Positions 1-6,223 of a DNA stretch of 6,223 bases are shown piece by piece. The DNA is from Bacillota bacterium (GTDB taxonomy: Bacteria > Bacillota > Dethiobacteria > DTU022 > JAAZDU01). A program made the translations under genes and the position numbers. The stretch's first letter is position 1. Every line of letters starts with the position of its first letter. Location of the stretch: the NCBI GenBank assembly GCA_012512665.1, contig JAAZDU010000348.1, positions 1 through 6,223 of the forward strand. The letters are read 5' to 3'. Under the pieces are notes generated by a model. The model searched no databases and had not been told where the DNA came from. It saw nothing but the letters and a program-made list of their open reading frames with translations.

Positions 1-16
1 ATTAAGGTATTAAACT

Positions 17-1087
17 TTATTGTCGATTTTTTCGCACTAAATCCTTGTAGCGGTTATGCTCCTCTAAAGTAGTACTAAAATAATGGGAGCCGCTGCCATC
101 CTCCTTGGATACAAAATAAAGATAATCAGTATTGGCAGGAAAAAGAGCAGCCTCCAGTGATGCTCTTCCAGGGGCTCCAATAGGGCCAGGCGGTAGCCCG
201 GCATATAAATATGTATTGTATGGTGAATCTACAGCCAGATCTTGCTCTGTCAAAACAGGTTTAGTTTCGCCCAGAGCATACTGCACAGTGGCACAGGACT
301 GCAATAACATAGGTTGCTCACGAAAGAGGCGGTTATGAAATACGGAAGAAATAATTGGCCTTTCTTCGTCCACTTTACCTTCGCGCTCAATAATAGACGC
401 CAAGGTTACTACTTGATGAACAGAAAGCTGCAGTTCCTTTGCCCTGGCATCAAAATCTGGAAAGTAAACTTTTTCAAACTGTTTTAGCATTAATCTTACA
501 ATGTCCTCACAGCTAGCCCCTTCCGCTACTTCATAAGTATCAGGGAATAAATACCCTTCAAGATAGCTAATACTTTCCTGTGAATCAGGCGATGGCAAAA
601 AGGCGAATTCTTTAGCCCATTTTTCATCCCGAACTGTTTCCTTAAATTGCTCCGCTGTAACCAGCCCCTTCTCTTCAAGTATTGCCTGTATAACATCTAT
701 CGTTACACCTTCAGGCATAGTAAAGCGCAGCCCAGGGCTATACAGTACGCCTTTTGTTAAAAGATGTACTATATCATTAAGGCTCATAAATGGGCTAAAA
801 GAATATCTACCAGCCTTAAGCTGGCCATCTAAGCCTTTCACATGCACGAAAACCCTAAAAAGAAAACTGTTTGGTATAATATTTTCTTTTTCCAGGATCT
901 CTCCCACAGCAGTTGTTGAGGAACCCAAAGGAATATCAACTGATACCTGTTTACCAATAACAGGCAATGAAGGTGAATAAAAGTAATGATATAACCTGTT
1001 ATATGCCCAATAAGAAAAAAAAGATATGAGCAAAAATATAGATACTACTGTTATTAAAATTCGCCGCTTTACCGAGCCCATAAGCAT
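17..1087 (-). CDS. mltG: MltG endolytic murein transglycosylase (YceG-like)
   Basis: This is a 356-aa membrane-anchored lytic transglycosylase that cleaves nascent peptidoglycan glycan strands and so sets their length at the outer face of the membrane. A basic N-terminus (KRR at 7-9) is followed by one transmembrane helix at about 10-28, then an extracytoplasmic region. The YceG domain shows LEGYLFPDTYE at 176-186, the catalytic stretch LASIIEREGK at 229-238, HNRL at 251-254, LQSCATVQYALG at 262-273 and GLPPGPIGAPG at 297-307. Glu234 aligns with the catalytic Glu218 of E. coli MltG. The family's length is about 340-380 aa, so the gene looks complete. The start is uncertain: ATG at 1087 lies 4 nt from a GGTGG-type site, while ATG at 1081 (third codon) lies about 9 nt from GGTGGG and fits as well. 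It is the last gene of the alaS operon in view, 25 nt after the DUF1292 gene. No terminator is visible in the 16 nt beyond its stop, so the operon may continue. Confidence 0.96.
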   Translation of the reverse strand: MLMGSVKRRILITVVSIFLLISFFSYWAYNRLYHYFYSPSLPVIGKQVSVDIPLGSSTTAVGEILEKENIIPNSFLFRVFVHVKGLDGQLKAGRYSFSPFMSLNDIVHLLTKGVLYSPGLRFTMPEGVTIDVIQAILEEKGLVTAEQFKETVRDEKWAKEFAFLPSPDSQESISYLEGYLFPDTYEVAEGASCEDIVRLMLKQFEKVYFPDFDARAKELQLSVHQVVTLASIIEREGKVDEERPIISSVFHNRLFREQPMLLQSCATVQYALGETKPVLTEQDLAVDSPYNTYLYAGLPPGPIGAPGRASLEAALFPANTDYLYFVSKEDGSGSHYFSTTLEEHNRYKDLVRKNRQ

Positions 1088-1112
1088 AGACCCACCGCCC
1101 GATCAATTATTT

Positions 1113-1391
1113 TTAATCAGATTCTTCTTCTTGTATGCGGGAGTCCCAGACATCAGCAACCTTTTGCCATTCCTCATCTTCTTCAACAGCAATTAATACC
1201 TGGTTGCCCTCATCATCTTCCTCTATCCGGAAAACCACAGCCTCTTCTTCGTTCTCTTCTCCCTCATCATCCTCTAAAGGAGCAAGAATAGCATATTCCT
1301 TGTCATCCACAAAAAAAGTATCTAAAATCACAAACTCGAATTCTTCTCCATCTTCGCCAACAAGGGTAACTATAGGTTCTTGACTTTCCAT
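1113..1391 (-). CDS. DUF1292 (YrzB-like) acidic protein
   Basis: This 92-aa protein belongs, by sequence style and position, to the DUF1292 family (B. subtilis YrzB), whose molecular function is not established. The N-terminal half is a short beta-rich unit (IVTLVGEDGEEFEFVILDTF at 7-26, followed by DDKEYAILAPLE at 29-40), typical of the family. The rest is strongly acidic: by my count 36 of 92 residues are Asp or Glu against only 4 Lys/Arg, with runs such as EDDEGEENEEE at 40-50. It is presumably cytoplasmic, with no signal or membrane segment. The ATG at 1391 is preceded by TTAGGAG with a 9-nt spacer, and that site follows directly after the ruvX TAG, 16 nt away. Its fixed position between ruvX and mltG in many Bacillota suggests shared expression rather than a known joint function. 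The serine-rich open frame on the opposite strand is only the complement of the GAA/GAT-rich coding. Confidence 0.9.
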   Translation of the reverse strand: MESQEPIVTLVGEDGEEFEFVILDTFFVDDKEYAILAPLEDDEGEENEEEAVVFRIEEDDEGNQVLIAVEEDEEWQKVADVWDSRIQEEESD

Positions 1392-1407
1392 AAAAATACA
1401 CTCCTAA

Positions 1408-1854
1408 CTAATTTTTGCGCTGCGAGAGGTAAGATTCCAATATATAGGATGCTGCCACTTTATCTACAAGCTTTTTCCTCTTTGCCCTTTTGACCTTGCC
1501 CTGCAAAAGAACACGATTGGCCTGTAAGGAAGTAAGCCTTTCATCCTGGGTAATAATTTTTATATTCAATGCTCTAGAAAGACGCCGAGCGAATTTCATA
1601 TATTGCTGAGCCGTTGAACCTGCAGATCCATTCATATTAAGGGGTAAACCTATAATAATTTCTGACACATTGTATTTTTCAACTAGATCCCTTATTTTTG
1701 CCAAATCTTTTGCCCAGCCTTCCCTTGTAAGAGTCGTAAGAGACTGAGCCGTTATCTTCATCGGATCACTAACAGCCACACCTATTTTTTTATCCCCCAA
1801 GTCAAGGGCCATTATTCTTCTTTCACATTTTTTTTCTTTCATTTCACTCATCAT
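1408..1854 (-). CDS. ruvX: RuvX/YqgF-family putative pre-16S rRNA nuclease (Holliday junction resolvase-like)
   Basis: This 148-aa RNase H-fold protein belongs to the YqgF/RuvX family (B. subtilis YrrK). E. coli YqgF takes part in maturing the 5' end of 16S rRNA, while the older name refers to a predicted Holliday junction resolvase. The conserved acidic sites are visible: Asp18 in [16 protein letters not shown] (15-30), the turn [11 protein letters not shown] (69-79), DERLTS (104-109) with Glu105, and Asp131 in [14 protein letters not shown] basic stretch, KVKRAKRKK (120-128), precedes the last motif. The first ATG (1854) overlaps the ireB stop as ATGA, which points to translational coupling; no good Shine-Dalgarno site precedes it. 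Other in-frame ATGs lie at 1851, 1842 and 1812. The 1812 start would begin MALDLG, close to where B. subtilis RuvX begins, so the first 14 residues may not be part of the native protein. Confidence 0.93.
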   Translation of the reverse strand: MMSEMKEKKCERRIMALDLGDKKIGVAVSDPMKITAQSLTTLTREGWAKDLAKIRDLVEKYNVSEIIIGLPLNMNGSAGSTAQQYMKFARRLSRALNIKIITQDERLTSLQANRVLLQGKVKRAKRKKLVDKVAASYILESYLSQRKN

Positions 1855-2135
1855 TGTTTATTAACTTTTTTATCAAGCTCTTTGCGGAGATAATTGCCCA
1901 CCAGCTCTTCCAAAAGCTCATCCCTCTCCACTTTGCGTATGATACTGCGGGCATTTTGGTAACTGGTAATATAAGCCGGATCGCCAGAAAGCAAATAACC
2001 CACCAGCTGGTTAATGGGATTATAGCCTTTTTCCTTTAATGCCTCGTATACTTGCGCTAAGATCACCCTGGCCTCGCTTATTTCTTCTTCGGCTTTTACA
2101 TTAAACTGAACGGTATGATCTAACGGCCTATCCAT
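1851..2135 (-). CDS. ireB: IreB/ReoM family regulatory phosphoprotein (UPF0297, YrzL)
   Basis: This 94-aa cytoplasmic protein is the homologue of Enterococcus IreB and Listeria ReoM (B. subtilis YrzL). In those species it is a substrate of the PASTA-domain Ser/Thr kinase (IreK/PrkA). ReoM controls ClpCP-dependent breakdown of MurA, the first enzyme of peptidoglycan synthesis. The family signature is clear: [20 protein letters not shown] (about 32-51), DPAYIT, then [22 protein letters not shown]. The N-terminal DHTVQFNV keeps one threonine, Thr8, which aligns with the phosphorylated Thr7 of ReoM/IreB. The start at 2135 was chosen because AAGGAGGA (2141-2148) stands 6 nt upstream of it and the protein then begins like its family. 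The frame stays open 17 codons further, into alaS, but that extension is not expected to be translated. The gene begins 16 nt after alaS, and its TGA overlaps the ruvX ATG. Confidence 0.96.
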   Translation of the reverse strand: MDRPLDHTVQFNVKAEEEISEARVILAQVYEALKEKGYNPINQLVGYLLSGDPAYITSYQNARSIIRKVERDELLEELVGNYLRKELDKKVNKQ

Positions 2136-2140
2136 TTTAA

Positions 2141-2148
2141 TCCTCCTT
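2141..2148 (-). promoter_or_regulatory. Shine-Dalgarno site of ireB
   Basis: AAGGAGGA lies in the 16-nt gap after the alaS stop, with 6 nt between GGAGG and the ATG at 2135. It decides the ireB start over the upstream in-frame ATG at 2186, which lies inside alaS. Confidence 0.9.
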
Positions 2149-2151
2149 ATC

Positions 2152-4791
2152 TCAACCAGATATTTGGTTGAACTGTTCCTGCACAAGTTCAGAAACTTTA
2201 TTTAAAGCCTTTTCCAGAAGGGCTGGGTCTTTACCGCCTGCCTGTGCCATATCGGGACGGCCCCCTCCCCCCCCTCCGGTTAAAGAAGCAACTTTATTTA
2301 GCAGCTTACCTGCATGACAACCTTTCTTTACAAGATCTTTTGTCACTGCGCCAGCAAAAATTACTTTATCGTTTACTACTGAACCCAAAACAACTATGCC
2401 CGATTTAATTTTATCTCTTAACAGGTCAACCTGCTTGCGGAGAGCAGACATATCATCGGCACTAACTTGGCCTTTAATTACTAAAGTGCCATTTACTTTC
2501 TCAGCGTTATCAAGCAGGCTTTGTATATTGCATGAGGCAATCTTCAACTTTAGTTCATCGTTTTCCTTCCGCATCATCTTATATTCTTTTAACAGCTCAA
2601 GCAGTCGGCCAGGGATTTGATCGTATCGTACATTGAGCAGCTGCTGAACCTCCTCCACCAGTGCTTCCTTTTGAGAAAGATAGTCGTAGGCGTACCTTCC
2701 GGTAATAGCCTCTATCCGCCTCAAACCCGAACCGATACTGCTTTCTGCATTTATTTTAAAGATGCCTATCTCCCCCGTATAGTTGACATGGGTTCCGCCA
2801 CACAATTCTTTACTGTAATCATCTATCTCAACTACCCTAACTTGATCGCCATATTTTTCGTCGAACAGGGCAGTGGCTCCTTCTTTTTTAGCTTGCCCAA
2901 GACTCATTTGTTTGACTTTTATTCGACGATTATGCCATACTTGCCTGTTTACTTCTTTTTCAATCTTATCAAGCATAGATTTATCCAAAGGGGAAAAGTG
3001 CGTAAAATCAAAGCGTAATCTCTCTGGAGCCACGAGGGAACCCGCCTGCTGTACATGTTCACCTAGCGTGTTAATTAGGGCGCGATGTAAAAGATGCGTT
3101 GCTGTATGGTTGCGGCTTACATCAAGGCGTTTCTCGATATCTACAAAGGCATCTATTTTTTCTCCTTTGGATAGTGTCCCTTCAACTAACTCACAAATGT
3201 GGACAGTATGTCCCCTGCTTCCTTTTATTGTATCGAGCACAAAAGCTTTCCCTTTTGCACCCTGCAGGTATCCTTGATCACTAACCTGTCCACCGCTTTC
3301 TGCATAAAAAGGTGTATCCTTTAACAGAACAAAAGCCTTTTGCCCCTTCGAAACAGAATCGGAAAATTTTTTATCTACATAAATAGCTTCTATAATTGTG
3401 CTACAGCTTAAGTTTTCATAACCCACAAAAGATGGTAAGGGGTAGTTTGCCAAATCAGGTAAATCACTTTTTTCCCCTTGTAAAAATGATGCGCTTACAG
3501 CCGCCCTGGCCCTTTGCCGCTGTTTCTCCAGCTCTTTCTGAAAGCCTTCCCTATCCAAGTCCATATCATTTTCTGCCAGTATTTCTTCTGTTAGTTCCAG
3601 GGGGAAACCATAGGTATCATAAAGTTTAAATGCCTCAGCACCTGACAGTGTTTTCATAGACTTTTCTTTTAAGTTACTTATTATTTCGTCTAAAATATCC
3701 ATTCCCAGTGCCAGTGTTTCCAAAAATTTACTTTCTTCTTTCTGTACTATTTCAGTTATAAACAACTCTCGCTGTCTTAGCTCGGGATAAAAATTTTCCA
3801 TTAAACCAATTACCACAGGCACAACTTTATAAAGAAAAGGACTCTTGAATCCTAAAAACCAGCCATGCTTCACAGCCCTGCGCAAAAGGCGCCTCAACAC
3901 ATATCCTCTTCCTTCATTTGAAGGGATAACTCCATCCCCAATTAAAAAAGATATCCCGCGAATATGCTCAGTAATAATGCGCAATGAAACATCTGTACCA
4001 TCGTCTTGTCCATATACTTTGCCTGCTAGCTGACAGGTATAATCCAGTATAGGTTTAATAATATCTATTTCAAAAATAGTAGGGACGCCTTGTAATACGG
4101 CAGCGATTCTTTCCAGCCCCATACCCGTATCAATATTTTTCTGCGCCAGGGGCAGATATTGTCCATCTTTTTGCTTGTCAAATTGCGTAAAAACAAGATT
4201 CCAAATTTCTAGGAATCGATCGCAGTCACAGCCAACTGCACAATTCTCATCCCCGCACCCTTTTTCAGGACCAAAATCATAATATATTTCAGAACAAGGG
4301 CCACATGGTCCCTCACCAATTTCCCAAAAGTTATCTTCTTCTCCCAACCTTACTATTTTTTCAGGGGCTATGCCAATATCATTTTTCCAAATATCATAGG
4401 ATTCTTCATCATCCTTATAAACACTGATCCATAAGCGCTCAGCTGGTAAGGAAAAAACCTCTGTGACTAGTTCCCAAGCCCAGGCAATTGTTTCTTTTTT
4501 AAAGTAATCCCCAAAGGAAAAATTCCCCAACATCTCAAAAAAAGTAGCATGCCTTGCCGTTAACCCTACTCTAGCTATATCAGGTGTTCTTAAACACTTC
4601 TGGCAGGTAGCTATCCTTGGATGGGGTGGCTTCTGCGCACCTGTAAAATAAGGCTTTAAAGGAGCCATACCAGCCCCAATTAACAACAAAGAGGGGTCAT
4701 CTTTGGGTATAAGGGAAAAACTTGGCAGAATCAGATGGTCTTTTTCTTTAAAAAAATCTAAAAACACTTTTCGAATTTCAGACGACCTCAT
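2152..4791 (-). CDS. alaS: Alanine--tRNA ligase
   Basis: This 879-aa class II alanyl-tRNA synthetase charges tRNA-Ala and hydrolyses Ser/Gly misacylated tRNA; it is full length (E. coli has 876 aa). Numbers here count from the ATG at 4791. The aminoacylation domain shows [11 protein letters not shown] (39-49), the motif 2 region [18 protein letters not shown] (80-97), [14 protein letters not shown] (161-174) and motif 3 [13 protein letters not shown] (294-306). A Cys-rich insert follows the GPC motif, with Cys179, 184, 188 and 190. The editing domain has its zinc ligands in HTATH (His562, His566) and CGGTH (Cys664, His668). The C-terminal DHHA1 domain carries [16 protein letters not shown] (838-853), encoded in part by an 8-G run. 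A GTG three bases upstream (4794) also gives an open frame, but GGGAGGA is 7 nt from the ATG and only 4 nt from the GTG. A consensus promoter lies just upstream, so this is probably the first gene of the alaS-ireB-ruvX-DUF1292-mltG operon. Confidence 0.98.
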   Translation of the reverse strand: MRSSEIRKVFLDFFKEKDHLILPSFSLIPKDDPSLLLIGAGMAPLKPYFTGAQKPPHPRIATCQKCLRTPDIARVGLTARHATFFEMLGNFSFGDYFKKETIAWAWELVTEVFSLPAERLWISVYKDDEESYDIWKNDIGIAPEKIVRLGEEDNFWEIGEGPCGPCSEIYYDFGPEKGCGDENCAVGCDCDRFLEIWNLVFTQFDKQKDGQYLPLAQKNIDTGMGLERIAAVLQGVPTIFEIDIIKPILDYTCQLAGKVYGQDDGTDVSLRIITEHIRGISFLIGDGVIPSNEGRGYVLRRLLRRAVKHGWFLGFKSPFLYKVVPVVIGLMENFYPELRQRELFITEIVQKEESKFLETLALGMDILDEIISNLKEKSMKTLSGAEAFKLYDTYGFPLELTEEILAENDMDLDREGFQKELEKQRQRARAAVSASFLQGEKSDLPDLANYPLPSFVGYENLSCSTIIEAIYVDKKFSDSVSKGQKAFVLLKDTPFYAESGGQVSDQGYLQGAKGKAFVLDTIKGSRGHTVHICELVEGTLSKGEKIDAFVDIEKRLDVSRNHTATHLLHRALINTLGEHVQQAGSLVAPERLRFDFTHFSPLDKSMLDKIEKEVNRQVWHNRRIKVKQMSLGQAKKEGATALFDEKYGDQVRVVEIDDYSKELCGGTHVNYTGEIGIFKINAESSIGSGLRRIEAITGRYAYDYLSQKEALVEEVQQLLNVRYDQIPGRLLELLKEYKMMRKENDELKLKIASCNIQSLLDNAEKVNGTLVIKGQVSADDMSALRKQVDLLRDKIKSGIVVLGSVVNDKVIFAGAVTKDLVKKGCHAGKLLNKVASLTGGGGGGRPDMAQAGGKDPALLEKALNKVSELVQEQFNQISG

Positions 4792-4797
4792 CACTAA

Positions 4798-4804
4798 TCC
4801 TCCC
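4798..4804 (-). promoter_or_regulatory. Shine-Dalgarno site of alaS
   Basis: GGGAGGA stands with its GGAGG core 7 nt before the ATG at 4791. The spacing to the alternative GTG at 4794 would be only 4 nt, so this site supports the ATG start. Confidence 0.85.
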
Positions 4805-4821
4805 GGTTTATGTATAGAATA

Positions 4822-4850
4822 ATTATATAGTCATTACCTATAAGTGTCAA
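4822..4850 (-). promoter_or_regulatory. Consensus sigma-A promoter of the alaS operon
   Basis: On the minus strand a perfect -35 box TTGACA (4850-4845) is followed by a 17-nt spacer and a perfect -10 box TATAAT (4827-4822). The -35 box overlaps the TGA stop of the AI-2E gene (4849-4847). A transcript would start near 4815, giving an untranslated leader of about 24 nt before the alaS ATG. Both hexamers match the consensus at all six positions with the optimal spacing. Use in the cell is inferred. Confidence 0.88.
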
Positions 4851-5812
4851 CGAAGTGGAAATTTTAAGCTATGAAAATGTTTCCAGCAAGTGCGAATTAC
4901 CGCCGCAACAGGCACAGCAAAAACTAACCCTACAAAGCCAAAAAAAACACTTCCGATAAGGATTAAAATTATCACTGTTATGGGATGGAAACCAAGGCTG
5001 CGGCCCAATATTTGTGGAACAAGAAAAAAACTTTCTAGCTGTTGAATAACAACAAGAAGAATAATTACTTTTAAAGCCAGATAAGGAGATTGTATATAGG
5101 CCAGTATAACGGTAGGAACTGCTCCTATGAAAGGCCCAAAATAGGGTATGAAGTTGGTTAAACCATTGAAAAGCCCCAGCAACAGGCTGAACCTTACACC
5201 TAAAATTAAAAGACCTAAATAGACCATGGCTCCAACCATGGCACTGACAATGATCGTTCCTCTTAAGTAAAGCCCTACCGTCTTATTTATTTCATTTAAC
5301 ACTTTTAAGACCTGCGGTCGATATTTACTGGGCACAGCCATGACAAGACGCCTTTTGAATATAGCCCCGTCTTTTAAAAAATAAAAAGTAAAAATTGGTA
5401 TAAGCAGCAAGCTAAGCACCTGGCTCAGTACCTGTAACAGGGTAGTAGTAACTACTTCCAAGCGCCGCAAAGTGTTTTCCTGCAAGTTGCGCAGATTGTC
5501 ATCTACTAGCTGGCGCAAAAAAGGAGGTATATTTATTCTTTCATAATCCTGATGCCACTTTTCTATCATATCTATTAACTCATTAATATATCGGGGGAGA
5601 ATTATGGCTATACTTTCCATTTCGTGCAGGAGTTCATTTAATAACCTGGGGAGAGAAAGGCACAATAAAACAAAAAAAATGAGATAAACAATTAAGATAC
5701 CCCATTTTTTTGGCACTCTCTGCTTTTCCAGGTAAGTAACAACTGGGTTTAAAAGGTAAGATAAGAACAGCGAAAATATCAACGGTAGAAATACGGTACT
5801 CAAAAGTTTCAT
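4847..5812 (-). CDS. AI-2E/PerM family transmembrane protein, N-terminally short
   Basis: This 321-aa integral membrane protein belongs to the AI-2E transporter family (B. subtilis YrrI occupies the same place beside alaS). Members include the E. coli autoinducer-2 exporter TqsA, but substrates are known for only a few, so the substrate here is unknown. Membrane segments are visible at about 3-25, 37-55, 122-146, 184-204, 208-240, 243-265 and 276-306, with a soluble amphipathic stretch at 56-121. Family motifs are NFIPYFGPFIGAVP (220-233), FFLVPQILGRSLGFHP (262-277) and GFVGLVFAVP (292-301). Compared with TqsA (344 aa), the sequence begins at the second helix, and an in-frame TAA three codons upstream prevents a longer start. 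The Shine-Dalgarno site is TAAGG, 7 nt before the ATG; its TAA is the stop of the zinc-ribbon gene, so the two genes are probably co-translated. Read-through transcription from mnmA is likely. Confidence 0.93.
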   Translation of the reverse strand: MKLLSTVFLPLIFSLFLSYLLNPVVTYLEKQRVPKKWGILIVYLIFFVLLCLSLPRLLNELLHEMESIAIILPRYINELIDMIEKWHQDYERINIPPFLRQLVDDNLRNLQENTLRRLEVVTTTLLQVLSQVLSLLLIPIFTFYFLKDGAIFKRRLVMAVPSKYRPQVLKVLNEINKTVGLYLRGTIIVSAMVGAMVYLGLLILGVRFSLLLGLFNGLTNFIPYFGPFIGAVPTVILAYIQSPYLALKVIILLVVIQQLESFFLVPQILGRSLGFHPITVIILILIGSVFFGFVGLVFAVPVAAVIRTCWKHFHSLKFPLR

Positions 5813-5821
5813 GTGATTGCC

Positions 5822-6022
5822 TTAAGATATTCCAGAGTCCTCTTTAATATAACTGTAAGGTTTAGTCATGTCATCCAGGGCTACCAAAGAACCATCGCTT
5901 TCTATATAATAAAGTTTTACTCCTTGAGCTGTCATGTTAAACTCTACAAAACAATGAGGGCAAAAATATTGATTTGTCCCCACTTTACCGGCATCAAGGC
6001 GATTACACACAGGGCACTGCAT
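5822..6022 (-). CDS. Small zinc-ribbon protein of unknown function
   Basis: This 66-aa protein has two CxxC knuckles, CPVC at 3-6 and CPHC at 21-24, separated by 14 residues: the spacing of a single four-cysteine zinc ribbon. The C-terminal part (VKLYYIESDGSLVALDDM, 35-52) looks like a short beta-hairpin. No catalytic motif, signal peptide or membrane segment is seen, so it is probably a cytoplasmic metal-binding or nucleic-acid or protein-contact module; I do not assign a function. A GAGGGGG Shine-Dalgarno-type site ends 7 nt before the ATG at 6022, which supports real translation. The gene lies 67 nt after mnmA and 9 nt before the AI-2E gene, in the same frame as the latter. The longer open frame on the opposite strand (5813-6112) has no recognisable features and is judged a shadow. 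Confidence 0.82.
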   Translation of the reverse strand: MQCPVCNRLDAGKVGTNQYFCPHCFVEFNMTAQGVKLYYIESDGSLVALDDMTKPYSYIKEDSGIS

Positions 6023-6089
6023 CTTACTTCCCCCTCTTTTATCTTTTGTTTTATTATGGTCTGCCAGAGGGAAAAAGATACAGGAAAAA

Positions 6090-6223
6090 TTAACAGGGCA
6101 AAGGCTTTTTGATTACACCTCCTCCCAAAACCTGATCACCTTTATAAAATACTGCAGATTGACCAGGGGTAACAGCTTTTTGGGGCTCATCAAATTCGAT
6201 CAAAGCATGATCGCTCTTACTAC
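6090..6223 (-). CDS. mnmA: tRNA-specific 2-thiouridylase MnmA, C-terminal fragment (cut by window edge)
   Basis: The right edge of the window holds the last 43 complete codons of a gene that begins outside it. Read from 6221, the peptide includes [20 protein letters not shown] and then [15 protein letters not shown], the well-known C-terminal beta-barrel of MnmA/TrmU. MnmA uses ATP and sulfur passed from a cysteine desulfurase to make 2-thiouridine at position 34 of tRNA-Lys, -Glu and -Gln. The catalytic PP-loop domain and its cysteines lie outside the window and cannot be checked. The TAA is at 6092-6090. In many Clostridia mnmA stands upstream of the alaS block, which fits this order. No hairpin terminator is seen in the 67 nt that follow, so transcription may continue into the zinc-ribbon gene. 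Confidence 0.93.
   Translation of the reverse strand, partial: SKSDHALIEFDEPQKAVTPGQSAVFYKGDQVLGGGVIKKPLPC

Noticed and set aside
872..890. TATAAT on the plus strand inside mltG
   Set aside because: No TTGACA-like box lies 16-18 nt upstream and no plus-strand gene follows; this is expected by chance in AT-rich DNA.
1135..1383. Plus-strand serine-rich open frame of 82 codons
   Set aside because: It is the complement of the Glu/Asp-rich DUF1292 coding sequence; the Ser bias comes from GAA/GAT/GAG codons read backwards.
2136..2186. 17-codon N-terminal extension of IreB
   Set aside because: It overlaps the alaS end, and the family begins near the internal ATG at 2135, which has an ideal Shine-Dalgarno site.
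2617..3277. Two plus-strand open frames of about 133 codons opposite alaS
   Set aside because: They overlap each other in different frames and fully oppose the AlaRS editing domain. Their peptides show no family features.
5224..5241. Repeated CCATGG palindromes in the AI-2E gene
   Set aside because: They encode the AMVGAMV repeat in a membrane helix; this is too short and too well explained by coding to be called a regulatory repeat.
6023..6089. Possible terminator or promoter between mnmA and the zinc-ribbon gene
   Set aside because: A T-run follows the mnmA stop, but no GC-rich stem precedes it. A CATAAT box is present, but no -35 box lies at a suitable distance.
5813..6112. 99-codon open frame on the plus strand opposite the zinc-ribbon gene and the gap to mnmA
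   Set aside because: It has no recognisable domain and no convincing ribosome binding site, and it lies opposite a gene with a clear zinc ribbon and a good site.

Overview
The window reads as an AT-rich Bacillota chromosome segment, most likely from the class Clostridia (Peptococcaceae- or Syntrophomonadaceae-like). This rests on the gene order mnmA / AI-2E permease / alaS / ireB(reoM) / ruvX / DUF1292 / mltG, on strong Shine-Dalgarno sites, and on clostridial-style sequence in AlaRS (Cys-rich insert) and MltG. The species cannot be named from the sequence alone. Every gene lies on the minus strand, so transcription runs from the right edge to the left edge. There is almost no non-coding DNA: the longest gap is 67 nt.

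Right part (6223 down to 4847): the last 43 codons of mnmA (tRNA 2-thiouridylase), then a 66-aa four-cysteine zinc-ribbon protein of unknown function, then a 321-aa AI-2E/PerM-family membrane protein. The last two are 9 nt apart and in the same reading frame, separated by one TAA. The AI-2E protein appears to lack the usual first transmembrane helix.

Middle and left part (4850 down to 17): a textbook sigma-A promoter (TTGACA, 17-nt spacer, TATAAT), whose -35 box overlaps the AI-2E stop codon, stands directly before alaS. It probably drives a tight operon: alaS, ireB/reoM, ruvX, a DUF1292 gene, and mltG. Gaps are 16 nt, a 4-nt ATGA overlap, 16 nt and 25 nt. The alaS leader would be only about 24 nt, so no T-box riboswitch fits there.

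Functionally the segment joins translation (AlaRS, tRNA thiolation, a probable pre-16S rRNA nuclease) with cell-envelope control (ReoM/IreB, the PASTA-kinase substrate that regulates MurA stability in Listeria, and MltG, the glycan-strand terminase). The cluster is a widely conserved housekeeping block. I found no mobile element, CRISPR array, RNA gene, intrinsic terminator or evidence of a novel defence or metabolic system. The points most worth a second look are the perfect alaS promoter without a T-box, the N-terminally short AI-2E protein in frame with the zinc ribbon, and the uncharacterised zinc-ribbon protein itself.
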